Source: Deltaproteobacteria bacterium (GTDB lineage: Bacteria > Myxococcota_A > Polyangia > JAAYKL01). Taken from it: a stretch of DNA of 38,205 bases. The stretch spans positions 81,028 to 119,232 of the forward strand of contig JAQTNF010000002.1 of the NCBI GenBank assembly GCA_028713995.1. The letters are read 5' to 3'. The translations under genes were made by a program, and so were the position numbers. The notes beneath the pieces were generated by a model. It saw nothing but the letters and a program-made list of their open reading frames with translations, did no database searches and was not told the origin of the DNA. Shown here piece after piece: positions 1 to 9,401 of the stretch; positions within the stretch are counted from its first letter, which is position 1; every line of letters begins with the position of its first letter.

Positions 1-202
1 TGCCCGAGTGCTCGCCGTCGAAGTAGCTCACGGCGCCCTCGAAGATGGCCTTGATGTTGATGCTCGCCTCGGACGTCTTGGAGCGCTTCATGTAGTTGAT
101 GAACGCCGGGATGGCGACCGCGGCGAGAATGCCGAGAATGGCCACCACGATCATGAGCTCGATCAACGTGAATCCGCGCTTTGCCAGTGACTTCTTTTCC
201 AT
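1..202 (-). CDS. Type IV pilin (PilA-like), 3' end outside window
   Basis: The first 67 residues of a prepilin are visible; the rest lies beyond the window edge. A short basic leader ([10 protein letters not shown]) ends in the glycine cut by prepilin peptidase. It is followed by Phe+1, Glu+5 (FTLIE) and a long hydrophobic N-terminal helix rich in Ile, Val and Ala, the hallmark of type IV pilins and pseudopilins. After the helix, the KRSKTSEA stretch with the following IKAIF resembles deltaproteobacterial major pilins. An AAAGGAGAG ribosome-binding site lies about 6 bases before the ATG and decides the start. The gene follows a second pilin on the same strand after about 50 bases, so the two may be co-transcribed. 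Whether it is the major pilin cannot be judged without the C-terminal domain. Confidence 0.9.
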   Translation of the reverse strand, partial: MEKKSLAKRGFTLIELMIVVAILGILAAVAIPAFINYMKRSKTSEASINIKAIFEGAVSYFDGEHSG

Positions 203-221
203 GTGCTCTCTCCTTTTATTG

Positions 222-236
222 CCGGGGTTGTCCCGG
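222..236 (-). other. Short hairpin between the two pilin genes
   Basis: CCGGG and CCCGG form a 5-bp stem around a 5-base loop between the stop of the upstream pilin and the ribosome-binding site of the downstream pilin. There is no following U-tract, so it is a poor terminator. It could stabilise or separate the two messages. The stem is short enough to be chance in GC-rich DNA. Confidence 0.25.
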
Positions 237-251
237 GTGTTCGCATCTCGT

Positions 252-797
252 CTAGCTCGGACAGCTGCCGTCCTTGATCTCCTGGATCTGCATGATTCCG
301 GTCGTGATCTGGAATCCCGCGCACTTTCCATCATCGTTGAGATCCTGCAGGGCCTTGGCCCCGTACCAGAAATCGTTCATGAAAATCCGCTGGCCGCCCG
401 CGTCCTGAGGGAAGTCGGCCTCGTTGAACGCCGACGGTGCGTCGCCCGGCAACCCGGATTCGCCGTAGTAGCTGAAGTACACGCCGTTGTCCGGTCTGAC
501 CCCGAGCTGGTTCCACTGGACCTTGTCCGTGGGCCAGTTTCTCGATGCGATGCCCGGGGTCGCGTTTGGGACCCACCCCGCGTCCTTCAAGTTCGCGTAC
601 TGGTGGAACGTGGCGCGGTAGGCTTCCTGCTTGAGCCGGATGTCCGCCAGGATGCCCGTGGCCTCTGCGTTGTGCGATCGCTCGACGTACTTGTTGTACG
701 CGACGATGGCCACGGCGGCCAGGATTCCCAATATGGCGACGACAATCATCATTTCGATCAGCGTGAAACCTTTTTGCCCTGTTGTTGTTCGTTCCAT
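252..797 (-). CDS. Type IV pilin-like protein, 181 aa
   Basis: This is a prepilin with leader [10 protein letters not shown], then [10 protein letters not shown] (Phe11 becomes residue +1, Glu15 becomes +5) and a hydrophobic helix to about residue 34. The soluble domain ends with two cysteines (Cys159 and Cys179), which probably form the C-terminal disulfide loop of pilins. At 181 residues it has ordinary pilin length. A TTG at 818 would add seven residues, but those codons overlap the sigma-54-type promoter, so I chose the ATG at 797. A GAGG sits directly against this ATG and AAGAAG lies further upstream. It is followed by another pilin gene and preceded by pilR, so regulation by PilR and sigma-54 is likely. 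It could be a second major pilin or a minor pilin. Confidence 0.9.
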   Translation of the reverse strand: MERTTTGQKGFTLIEMMIVVAILGILAAVAIVAYNKYVERSHNAEATGILADIRLKQEAYRATFHQYANLKDAGWVPNATPGIASRNWPTDKVQWNQLGVRPDNGVYFSYYGESGLPGDAPSAFNEADFPQDAGGQRIFMNDFWYGAKALQDLNDDGKCAGFQITTGIMQIQEIKDGSCPS

Positions 798-814
798 CCT
801 CAAACTTCTTTTTA

Positions 815-829
815 GCAAGCCCCGTGCCG
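815..829 (-). promoter_or_regulatory. Sigma-54 (-24/-12) promoter for the pilin genes
   Basis: On the minus strand the sequence reads CGGCAC-GGGGC-TTGC, one base from the TGGCAC-N5-TTGC consensus, with exactly 10 bases between the invariant GG and GC pairs. PilR, an activator of sigma-54 promoters, is encoded next door. The predicted start of transcription near 803 leaves only about six bases before the pilin ATG. That is unusual, so either the message is almost leaderless or the initiation point differs. Confidence 0.65.
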
Positions 830-926
830 AGCCACGGAGTCGGTTATTTCCGTCTGATTACGTGGAATTTCCCGAACCGGCCGCGTTCTTCTACAGTGGA
901 GTTACATTGTGACTGCCTTTTTACGA

Positions 927-949
927 CATGCGCATGACAAAATTTGTCA
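927..949. promoter_or_regulatory. Two overlapping palindromes between pilR and pilin
   Basis: CATGCGCATG (927-936) is a perfect 10-bp palindrome. TGACAAA-A-TTTGTCA (935-949) is a 15-base perfect inverted repeat that overlaps it by two bases and runs into the pilR stop codon. The second has almost no loop and no U-tract, so a protein-binding site is as likely as a terminator. It lies about 100 bases upstream of the sigma-54 promoter, a normal distance for an activator site. Confidence 0.4.
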
Positions 950-2335
950 CGTCTCTTGCCCATCGTTTTCCGCGATACCGTGCTTGCTCAGCCGGTACCG
1001 GAGCGACCTGAACGTGATGCCGAGCAGGGCCGCGGCCTGCGTCCGGTTGCCCTTGGTCCGCTCAAGCGCCCTGTCGATGAGCGTGCGCTCGGTCTTGTCG
1101 AGGATTTCGTCCAGGTTGACGCCGCTCTCGGGCAGGGGGCCGCTCGTCTGGGGCGCGGGCCGGACCATGTCGGGCGGCAGGTCGTCGAGCGTGATGCGGT
1201 CCGACGAGGCCAGGGTCGCGGCGCGCTCCAGGATGTTGGCGAGCTCGCGCACGTTTCCCGGGTAGTGGTAGGAGAGCAGGGCGCGCATGGCGTCCGGGGA
1301 GATGTTCGGCCGTGCTCCGCGCTCGGCCGCCAGCCTGGCGACCATGTGCTCGATGAGGGGCGGGATATCCTCCGGTCGCTCCCTGAGCGGCGGGATCTGG
1401 ATGTGGATCACGTTGAGGCGGTAGAACAGGTCGGTCCTGAACAGGCCTGCCGCCACCTGGGCCTCGAGGTTGCGGTTGGTGGCCGCGATGACGCGCACGT
1501 CCACGTGCGACTCCTTGCTGCCGCCCACCTTGCGGATCGTGTGGTCCTGCAGGACGCGCAACATCTTGACCTGGAGCGCCATGGGCAGCTCCCCGACCTC
1601 GTCGAGGAAGACCGTGCCGCCGTCCGCCGCCTTGAACAGCCCGTCCTTGTCCTCGGAAGCGCCGGTGAACGACCCGCGCTCGTGGCCGAAGAGCTCGGAC
1701 TCCATGAGCTGCTCGGGCATGGCACCGCAGTTGACGGCCACGAAGGGGGCGCCGGACCGCGGGCCGCTAAAGTGGATGGCGCGGGCCACGACCTCCTTGC
1801 CCGTGCCGGATTCGCCGGACACGAGGATCGTCGCGGTGGAATCGGCCACCTTGCGCGCCACGACGATGACGCGCTGCATGGCCGGCGAGCGTCCCACAAC
1901 GTCCGCGAGCTTGAACCGTCCCTGCACGCGCGCCCGCAGCCTGATGTTGTCCCGGATGAGGTTCTGGCGCTCCATGGCCTGACGTACAATGATGAGGAAT
2001 TCATCCACGTTGAACGGCTTCGCGAGGTAGTCGTAGGCGCCCTTCTTCATGGCCTCGACCGCGGACTCGGCCGTGCCGAAGGCGGTGATCAGGATGACCT
2101 CGCACTCGGGCGAGGCGGCCTTGGCGCGGGTGAGCACCTCGATGCCGCCGACGTTCTCCATGAAGAGGTCGGTGACGACGATGTCGAACCGTTCGCCCGC
2201 GTCGAGGAGGGCGACCGCCTCCTTCCCGGAGGAGGCTTGCGTGACGTGGTAGCCGGCGCGCTTGAGCATGATCGCGACCATCTCGCGCATGGAGCGCTCG
2301 TCGTCCACCACCAGGATGTGGGTGTCGTCCGCCAC
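947..2335 (-). CDS. pilR: Sigma-54-dependent response regulator PilR
   Basis: This 462-residue NtrC-family activator switches on sigma-54 promoters, classically the pilin promoter. It has a receiver domain (about 5-120; acidic pair Asp11/Asp12, phospho-acceptor Asp56, Lys106). The AAA+ domain (about 145-375) carries Walker A GESGTGKE at 174-181, the sigma-54-contacting loop GSFTGA at 221-226 and a Walker B region VFLDEV at 242-247. A Fis-type helix-turn-helix lies at about 429-452 (GNRTQAAALLGI). The GSFTGA variant and the C-terminal helix closely resemble PilR proteins. No PilS-type sensor kinase is encoded in the window. The gene ends 150 bases before a pilin whose upstream region carries a sigma-54-type site, which supports the assignment. 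It follows a methyltransferase gene after 45 bases. Confidence 0.9.
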   Translation of the reverse strand: MADDTHILVVDDERSMREMVAIMLKRAGYHVTQASSGKEAVALLDAGERFDIVVTDLFMENVGGIEVLTRAKAASPECEVILITAFGTAESAVEAMKKGAYDYLAKPFNVDEFLIIVRQAMERQNLIRDNIRLRARVQGRFKLADVVGRSPAMQRVIVVARKVADSTATILVSGESGTGKEVVARAIHFSGPRSGAPFVAVNCGAMPEQLMESELFGHERGSFTGASEDKDGLFKAADGGTVFLDEVGELPMALQVKMLRVLQDHTIRKVGGSKESHVDVRVIAATNRNLEAQVAAGLFRTDLFYRLNVIHIQIPPLRERPEDIPPLIEHMVARLAAERGARPNISPDAMRALLSYHYPGNVRELANILERAATLASSDRITLDDLPPDMVRPAPQTSGPLPESGVNLDEILDKTERTLIDRALERTKGNRTQAAALLGITFRSLRYRLSKHGIAENDGQET

Positions 2336-2380
2336 GGCGGAATCATACCCGATCCGGCGGCCGCGCGCGAAATAGGCTTT

Positions 2381-3094
2381 TCAATTCTTGCGGAAGACGG
2401 CGACGAGGAAGCCGCCGAGCCGCGCGAGGGGCGACTCCACGGCGAGCTTTTCGAGTCGCGGAAGCACGAGCCCGGCGCCGGGCACGGCAAAGACCTTGGC
2501 TGTCGGCGTGAGCACGCGCACGCCGCGCCAGCCCTCGAGCGTCACGCCGGGAGGGGCGTACGAGAGGATGTCCGCGGGCGTGTCCCAGCGCGTGTAGACC
2601 TCGGCCTCGGTGCGGTTCTCCGAGATCCTGCCGGGACGCGCGAGGCGCTTGGCCAGGAAACGCACGCTCCACGCGTTGTAGAACTCGGCCACGATGCGCC
2701 CGCCCGGGCGCAGGACGCGTGCCATCTCCGCCATGGCCTCGCGGATGGGCGGCACGTGCGCGAGCACCTTGAACGAGTACACGATGTCGAAGCTGCCGTC
2801 AGGAAAGGGGAGGGCGTCGGCCGTGCCCTGGACCACCTCGAACGATCGCGCGTGCGCCTCGCGCAGCATGCCCCGCGACAGGTCGAGCCCCACGAGCCGG
2901 TGGGCGCGCCCCTCAAGCCCTCTCATGATGAGGCCGGTGCCGCAGCCCACCTCGAGCGCGTCGCGTCCGCTCGCCAGCGGCCGCACAACGCCGAGCTCCA
3001 GCGCGTCGATCATGGCGTGGTAGCCGTGGTGCCGCTCGCGTTCGTACCAGTTGGAAAAGTCGTCGTAGTAGGTTTTGGTCTCTTCGTTCCTCAT
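2381..3094 (-). CDS. SAM-dependent class I methyltransferase
   Basis: The 237-residue protein has a Rossmann-type SAM-binding core: motif I LEVGCGTG at residues 47-54, an acidic end of strand 2 at LVGLDLS, and the FPDGSFDIVYS segment with LRPGGR typical of the Methyltransf_11/UbiE-like family. The substrate cannot be predicted. The start at 3094 has AGGAAC just upstream and lies 5 bases after the stop of the glycosyltransferase gene, so the pair is probably translated from one message. A longer reading frame extends upstream but only overlaps the glycosyltransferase, so it is not used. Glycan or lipid methylation is a context-based guess. Confidence 0.85.
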   Translation of the reverse strand: MRNEETKTYYDDFSNWYERERHHGYHAMIDALELGVVRPLASGRDALEVGCGTGLIMRGLEGRAHRLVGLDLSRGMLREAHARSFEVVQGTADALPFPDGSFDIVYSFKVLAHVPPIREAMAEMARVLRPGGRIVAEFYNAWSVRFLAKRLARPGRISENRTEAEVYTRWDTPADILSYAPPGVTLEGWRGVRVLTPTAKVFAVPGAGLVLPRLEKLAVESPLARLGGFLVAVFRKN

Positions 3095-3099
3095 GTTCC

Positions 3100-4218
3100 T
3101 CACCCGCCGAGCAGCTCGTCGTAGATCGCCTCCACCGCGGCGGCCATGCTGCCGGCTGAAAAATGCGCCCTCACGGCGCGACTCCCGGCGGCGCCCGTTT
3201 CCGCCCTGCACGCCTCGTCCCCGAGGAGCCGCAACATCGCCTCGGTGAGGCCCGAAGGATCGCCGGGTCTGACCCCCAGCCCTGCGCCCATTGCCAGAAT
3301 CTCGTCGAGCGGCGGGACGTCCGCGAGCACCAGCGGGACGCCTTGTGACATGGCCTCGAGCAACACGAGCGGCGCATCCATCTTTGCATACAGGCTTTCG
3401 GCCGGCATGACCACCACGTCCGCGGCGCCCGCCAGCGAGGGCATGTCCGCGACCTTGGGGAAGAACCGGACGCGCGCGCCGTGCCCGGCCGCCTCGAGCC
3501 GCTCTCGGATGCCTTGCTCGATGGCCCGTGAGGCCTCGCGCTTGATGCGGCACGCGAACACCACGGTCACGTCGGGCCGGCCCGCGGCGAGGAGCGGCAC
3601 CGCGGCCTCCACGGTTCGCGCGGCGTCGGAGAACTCATAGTCGCCGGGGAAGATCACGAGCGGGCCCGGGCCGAGGCCGTGGCCCTCCCGGACCTCCCGC
3701 TTCCTCTCCGGGGCGAGCGGCGCGAGCGCGGGGATCCCGGGGCGGATCAGGCGCAGCTTCGATTCGGGCACACCCGCGGCCACGAACCGTCGCAGGGTGT
3801 CCGCGGACAGCACGATGGCCACGTCGGTGAAGAGCAGCCCCGCGGCCCGTTCGAAGGACGCCGGGGCCGAACAGATCGTCTGCACGGACGGCACGCGCGA
3901 CGTGAGCCGCAAAAGCCGGCCCATGCGCGAGGTAAGCGGGTTGGGGGCGAAGAAGTAGTGGTAGAGGCTTGCGCCGCGCGGCCGCAGCGCCCGCGTGAAG
4001 ACCCGCAGGTTCTGCCTGAGGCCGGCCGCGTAGGTCCCGCCGTCGCCGTAGATGGGCTCGCAGATCACGCCCGGCGCGGGCGGAGCGACGCCGCGTGCGG
4101 TGAGGACATGGTACGCGTAGCGCCCGCCTTTCGAGACCTGGTCGCGCACGATGTTCTTGGCCGAGTCGTCCCACGGCGGAACGACGGGTTTGGAGATCAT
4201 GAGGACGTGAGGCTTCAT
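3100..4218 (-). CDS. Glycosyltransferase, GT4-like (GT-B fold)
   Basis: This 372-residue protein resembles group 1 (GT4) glycosyltransferases, which move a sugar from a nucleotide donor. The N-terminal half ends with a segment of the type seen before the domain linker (VAIVLSADTLRRF, then IRPGIP). The C-terminal half has the GPGPLVIFPG strand and the donor-site segment APLVLLEAMSQGVPLVLAD, whose Glu-Ala and Gly-x-Pro features match the family's C-terminal E-x7-E region. I chose the ATG at 4218 (MKPHVLMISKP) because it begins the first Rossmann strand and lies 4 bases after the stop of the preceding gene. Longer starts add only Arg-rich residues. Donor and acceptor sugars are unknown. It is flanked by a membrane protein and a methyltransferase, which suggests a cell-surface glycan. 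Confidence 0.85.
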   Translation of the reverse strand: MKPHVLMISKPVVPPWDDSAKNIVRDQVSKGGRYAYHVLTARGVAPPAPGVICEPIYGDGGTYAAGLRQNLRVFTRALRPRGASLYHYFFAPNPLTSRMGRLLRLTSRVPSVQTICSAPASFERAAGLLFTDVAIVLSADTLRRFVAAGVPESKLRLIRPGIPALAPLAPERKREVREGHGLGPGPLVIFPGDYEFSDAARTVEAAVPLLAAGRPDVTVVFACRIKREASRAIEQGIRERLEAAGHGARVRFFPKVADMPSLAGAADVVVMPAESLYAKMDAPLVLLEAMSQGVPLVLADVPPLDEILAMGAGLGVRPGDPSGLTEAMLRLLGDEACRAETGAAGSRAVRAHFSAGSMAAAVEAIYDELLGG

Positions 4219-4222
4219 TCGA

Positions 4223-4884
4223 TCACCACGTCGGGTCGGGCGGCACCGGCCACTCCTTCTCGGGCGGCGCCGGTGGGACATATACCGTGGATACTCCGAG
4301 CGCGGCCCGCATGGCCAGCGCCGGGACTATGGGTATCGCGGCGAACAGGAGCACGAACGCCAGGGTCGAGCGCGCCATGAAACCCACGGTCCAGCGCCTT
4401 CGGATGCCGAGCTTAGGGGACGCGGCCGCGCGCAGCGTCCTCGCCGCGACGACCGCTGCGGCGACGAGCCACAGGAGTTCGCCCAGCTCCGGCCCGAGGC
4501 CGAAGAGCGGCGGGAAGGCGAGGACGAGACCGGCGGTCCACGCGGGCCACACCACGCCCATGGCGGCCGGGCCGAGGCGCCGCACGGGTACGTCCTCGTG
4601 GGCCATCCGTACCGCCCAGGCCAGCACCAGTGTCATGGCCGGCACCGCGACGAGCGCACCGCCCGCGGCCGCGACCAGCCCCACCGCGGCTCGCTGCACC
4701 GCGATCGCGCCCTCCTCGACCCCGAGCAGGGCCGAGCCCAGGTGCCCGCCCACGACCGCGATGGCCGGCCACACGGCAGCGGTGAGGCCCGCGCCGAGCA
4801 GGAAGAGCGGCGAGCGCTCGCGCGAGCCCACGGCCGCGGGCCAGGCGCGCGCCGGGCTGACGAGCAGCCTGGGACCGTTCAGGA

Positions 4885-4888
<4 letters not shown>
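4223..4888 (-). CDS. Multi-pass membrane protein, possibly Yip1-like
   Basis: The 221-residue protein is largely hydrophobic. There are about five likely membrane segments, around residues 28-50, 65-95, 105-130, 135-150 and 170-195. The tail is Pro-rich and polar, ending PVPPDPTW. The overall pattern recalls Yip1-domain proteins but I see no diagnostic motif. It starts at a GTG that overlaps the stop of the kinase gene by 4 bases (GTGA), which implies translational coupling, and ends 4 bases before the glycosyltransferase start. Function unknown; it may be a membrane partner of the kinase or of surface-glycan assembly. Confidence 0.75.
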
Positions 4889-6741
<1,853 letters not shown>

Positions 6742-6751
6742 TCCGCCAAGA

Positions 6752-7999
6752 TCACCCGGCGTAGAGAACCATCAGATTGAGCACGGTGCACAAGGAGAGC
6801 CCCATGGAGCGCGTCGAGATCCACTCGGTCTGGCCGTGGAAGTTCATGCCGCCCGCGAAGACGTTGGGGGTCGGCATGCCCATGCGCGTGAGGTGCGCGC
6901 CGTCCGTGCCGCCGCGGATGGGAACCAGATCTGGCTCGATGCCCGACCGTCGCACGGCCTCGCGCAGGCGCTCGAGGATCTCGGGCTTGTCCTTGAGGAA
7001 CTTGTACATGTTCGGATACGACGGTTTGATCTCCACGTCGTGCTTGAGCCGCGGCTCCTGCGCCGCAACGCCCGCCGCCACCTCCCTGACCCTCGCGCCC
7101 AGCGCCGCGAGCTTGTCCTCGTCGAAGTCGCGCAGGATGAGGTGGCACTTGCACTTCCCGGCGTCGCCGTTCACCTCGTAGGGGTGGATGAAGCCCTGCC
7201 GGTCCGACGTGTGCTCCGGGCTCACGTCCCTGGGCAGGCGATCGAGGAAGACGCCCATGTGCCGCAGCGCGTTCACCATCTTGCCCTTGGCCGTGCCCGG
7301 GTGCGTCGCGACGCCCGTGAAGGTGACGAAGGCCGAGTGCGCGTTGAAGGTCTCGATGTTGATCTCGCCGTCGAACGTGCCGTCCAGGGTGAAGGCCACG
7401 TCCGCGCCGAACCGCTCGAGCGGGAAGCGCGACGCGCCCTTGCCGATCTCCTCGTCCGGCGTGAACGCCACCTTGATGGTGGGGCGCGGCGTGTCGGGGT
7501 GCAGCTGGTAGTGCCGCAGCGCACCCATGATCACCGCGATGCCCGCCTTGTCGTCGGCGCCGAGGAGCGTGGTGCCGTCCGAGGTGATGATCGTGTCGCC
7601 GATGCACCGCTTGAGCTCCGGGTTGTCCGCGGGGTCGATCACCACGCCGTCCTTGAGCTCGATGCGCCTGCCGTCGTAGCTCTCGTGGAAGACCGGCTTC
7701 ACGTCCTTGCCTGGCGCCGCGGGCGACGTGTCGAGATGGGCGATGAGGCCCACGGCCGGCCGGTCGGTCTTCCCGGGCAGCGTGGCCGTCACGTAACCGT
7801 TCTCGTCGAGACCCGCGCCCGCGAGGCCGAGCCCCTTGAGCTCCTCGACCAGCTTGCGGCCGAAGCCCAACTGCCCGTCCGTGCTCGGGAAGCGTTCCAC
7901 GTGCTCGTCGGAGGTCGTCTCGATCTGCACGTACTCCACGAACCGCTCCACGATCCGGGTTTCCTTGAGAAGCGCCTTATAATCGTCGAATTTTTTCAT
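6752..7999 (-). CDS. pepT: Peptidase T (tripeptide aminopeptidase)
   Basis: This 415-residue M20B-family zinc aminopeptidase releases N-terminal residues from tripeptides in the cytoplasm. The metal and catalytic residues are in place: HLDTSP (His88, Asp90), the bridging Asp in GADDKAG (about 149), the catalytic Glu pair in PDEEIGKGA (183-184), Asp206 in LDGT, and the late histidine in NFHGQTEW. The length matches the family. GAGGTGAAAA precedes the ATG. The gene lies 82 bases after the M23 peptidase gene and 10 bases before the kinase gene on the same strand. No signal peptide is seen. Confidence 0.95.
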   Translation of the reverse strand: MKKFDDYKALLKETRIVERFVEYVQIETTSDEHVERFPSTDGQLGFGRKLVEELKGLGLAGAGLDENGYVTATLPGKTDRPAVGLIAHLDTSPAAPGKDVKPVFHESYDGRRIELKDGVVIDPADNPELKRCIGDTIITSDGTTLLGADDKAGIAVIMGALRHYQLHPDTPRPTIKVAFTPDEEIGKGASRFPLERFGADVAFTLDGTFDGEINIETFNAHSAFVTFTGVATHPGTAKGKMVNALRHMGVFLDRLPRDVSPEHTSDRQGFIHPYEVNGDAGKCKCHLILRDFDEDKLAALGARVREVAAGVAAQEPRLKHDVEIKPSYPNMYKFLKDKPEILERLREAVRRSGIEPDLVPIRGGTDGAHLTRMGMPTPNVFAGGMNFHGQTEWISTRSMGLSLCTVLNLMVLYAG

Positions 8000-8044
8000 T
8001 TTTCACCTCGATTTCGGCCCACTATAGCCCAACGAAAGAGGAGT

Positions 8045-8065
8045 CGCAGCAAGAAACCTGCTGCG
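8045..8065 (-). terminator. Hairpin after M23 peptidase gene
   Basis: CGCAGCA and TGCTGCG form a perfect 7-bp stem around a 7-base loop, 17 bases beyond the stop of the M23 peptidase gene. The sequence that follows on the minus strand is pyrimidine-rich (CTCCTCTTTC) but not a real U-tract. It may be a weak or partial terminator, so read-through into pepT is possible. Confidence 0.4.
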
Positions 8066-8081
8066 CCGCGTGCGCCTTGGG

Positions 8082-9320
8082 CTACTTGCGGTTCTCGAGG
8101 ATGCGCTTGGGATCGACGAGCGCGTCCGCGAGGGGCGGCGTGGGATCGACGCGATCGGTTCCTATCCTGAGCTCCAGGTGAACGTGCGGCCCGGCCACCT
8201 TGGTGCCGGTGGCGCCCGCGGCGCCCAGGATCTGACCGGCCGTCACCTGATCCCAGTCCTTCACCGCGATCGATTCGAGGTGCATGTAGCAGCTCTTGAA
8301 CGCGACGTGGTTCACGCACACGTAGAGGCCGCCCGGGCCGAGGCCTCTCGCCGGATAGCTGGCCGCCTCTTCCGGGGTGAGGGGCGCGCTCGTGCCGCCG
8401 CCGGGGAGATCTGCGCCGGCGAAGACCACGCGACCCGCGGCCACCGACCGCACGGGCTCTCCGGTCGCGGCGTCGATGTCGAGCCCCATGTGGGAGAACC
8501 CGTTCTTCTTCCCGCGCTTGTTCCCGAAATCGTCGAGCACGAGGCGCGGAACGCCGTCGAGGGGCGACACGATCGGCACGCCCATGAAGGCGCCCACCGC
8601 GGCCGGGACCGTCTCGTGGTAGTGGGCGAGCAGCCTGCGGCGCACGGTGAGGACGCGATCCTCGGGCTCGGTGTCCGAGACGGCGTCGCCGAAGAACCAG
8701 TGCGAGACGAAGTGCCGGTGTGCGATGCCCGGGAACGCCTTGTCGAGATCCGGACACTGAGTCGCGAAGACGCTCAGGATCGCGGCCGAGAAGTAGAGGT
8801 TCGAGGGGATCTGATCCGCCTTCCAGCGGTTGAACGGGTAGAGGCCCATGTCCAGCGCTCGGGGCGTCCACTCTCCGTTCTCGCGCACGAAATAAGTGTA
8901 CGTCCCGCGGCGGATGTGGGGCGCGTGCATGTCCACGTCGAGGCGGGTGAGCCCGTGGCCCTTCGCGTGCGCGCTCGGCATCGGCAGGCAGCCCGATCCG
9001 TCCACGACCAGCGCCGCGAGCAGGAACGGATCGACGCCGAAGCGTGCCGACTCGGCCAGGATCGTGCCCGAGTAAAGGTCGAGCCGCTCTATGGGCATGG
9101 GCGGGCACACGGCGCCGATGGCCGCGCGGAAGCGTTCCAATGTGACGGGCGCCGGGACCACGGGCTCGGCCGGCCACATGTCCGCGGTGACCCGCTCGCG
9201 CGACAGATGGTGCCGGATCTCCACGTCGCGGCCAATGCGGCGCTGCCAGGGCGTCCTGGCCGCGAGGGCCGTGGCCGTGAGGAGCACGAGCGCGGCGAGG
9301 GCGACGAAAAACCTCATCAC
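8082..9320 (-). CDS. M23 (LytM) metallopeptidase with degenerate SLT-like domain
   Basis: The 412-residue exported protein starts with a signal peptide or N-terminal anchor (hydrophobic residues 4-20, ending ALAA). Residues about 75-235 resemble a soluble lytic transglycosylase fold (SARFGVDPFLLAALVVDGSG followed by a GHGLTRLD stretch). The position where such enzymes have the catalytic Glu-Ser-Gly carries Asp107-Gly-Ser. The C-terminal part (about 250-400) is an M23 endopeptidase with its zinc ligands: HMGLD (His277, Asp281), His347 in YMHLES, and HVH (379-381). So the endopeptidase should cut peptide cross-links in peptidoglycan, while the first domain may only bind glycan strands. It could head the minus-strand operon that continues with pepT. 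Confidence 0.85.
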   Translation of the reverse strand: MMRFFVALAALVLLTATALAARTPWQRRIGRDVEIRHHLSRERVTADMWPAEPVVPAPVTLERFRAAIGAVCPPMPIERLDLYSGTILAESARFGVDPFLLAALVVDGSGCLPMPSAHAKGHGLTRLDVDMHAPHIRRGTYTYFVRENGEWTPRALDMGLYPFNRWKADQIPSNLYFSAAILSVFATQCPDLDKAFPGIAHRHFVSHWFFGDAVSDTEPEDRVLTVRRRLLAHYHETVPAAVGAFMGVPIVSPLDGVPRLVLDDFGNKRGKKNGFSHMGLDIDAATGEPVRSVAAGRVVFAGADLPGGGTSAPLTPEEAASYPARGLGPGGLYVCVNHVAFKSCYMHLESIAVKDWDQVTAGQILGAAGATGTKVAGPHVHLELRIGTDRVDPTPPLADALVDPKRILENRK

Positions 9321-9350
9321 GGTTTTTCTACCATGTGCGCGGGGCTTTGC

Positions 9351-9369
9351 GCCGACTTTCGAAATCGGC
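9351..9369. promoter_or_regulatory. Imperfect palindrome in divergent intergenic region
   Basis: GCCGA-CTTTCGAAA-TCGGC is an inverted repeat with 5-bp outer arms and a TTTCGAAA palindrome in the centre, offset by half a base. It lies in the 81 bases between the divergent M23 peptidase and racemase genes, so it may be an operator serving one or both. No convincing -10/-35 pair was found beside it. Confidence 0.35.
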
Positions 9370-9401
9370 TAGACCGGGTGAAGAGACTACGGAGGCGACC
9401 C

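Noticed and set aside
944-3124. Very long plus-strand frame opposite pilR and the methyltransferase
   Set aside because: It is the antisense of well-supported genes; its His/Arg/Asp-rich composition is typical of GC-rich mirror frames.
8070-9401. Long plus-strand frame running into the racemase gene
   Set aside because: This part is antisense to the M23 peptidase and shows no family pattern. The racemase starts at the ATG with GGAGG at 9402.
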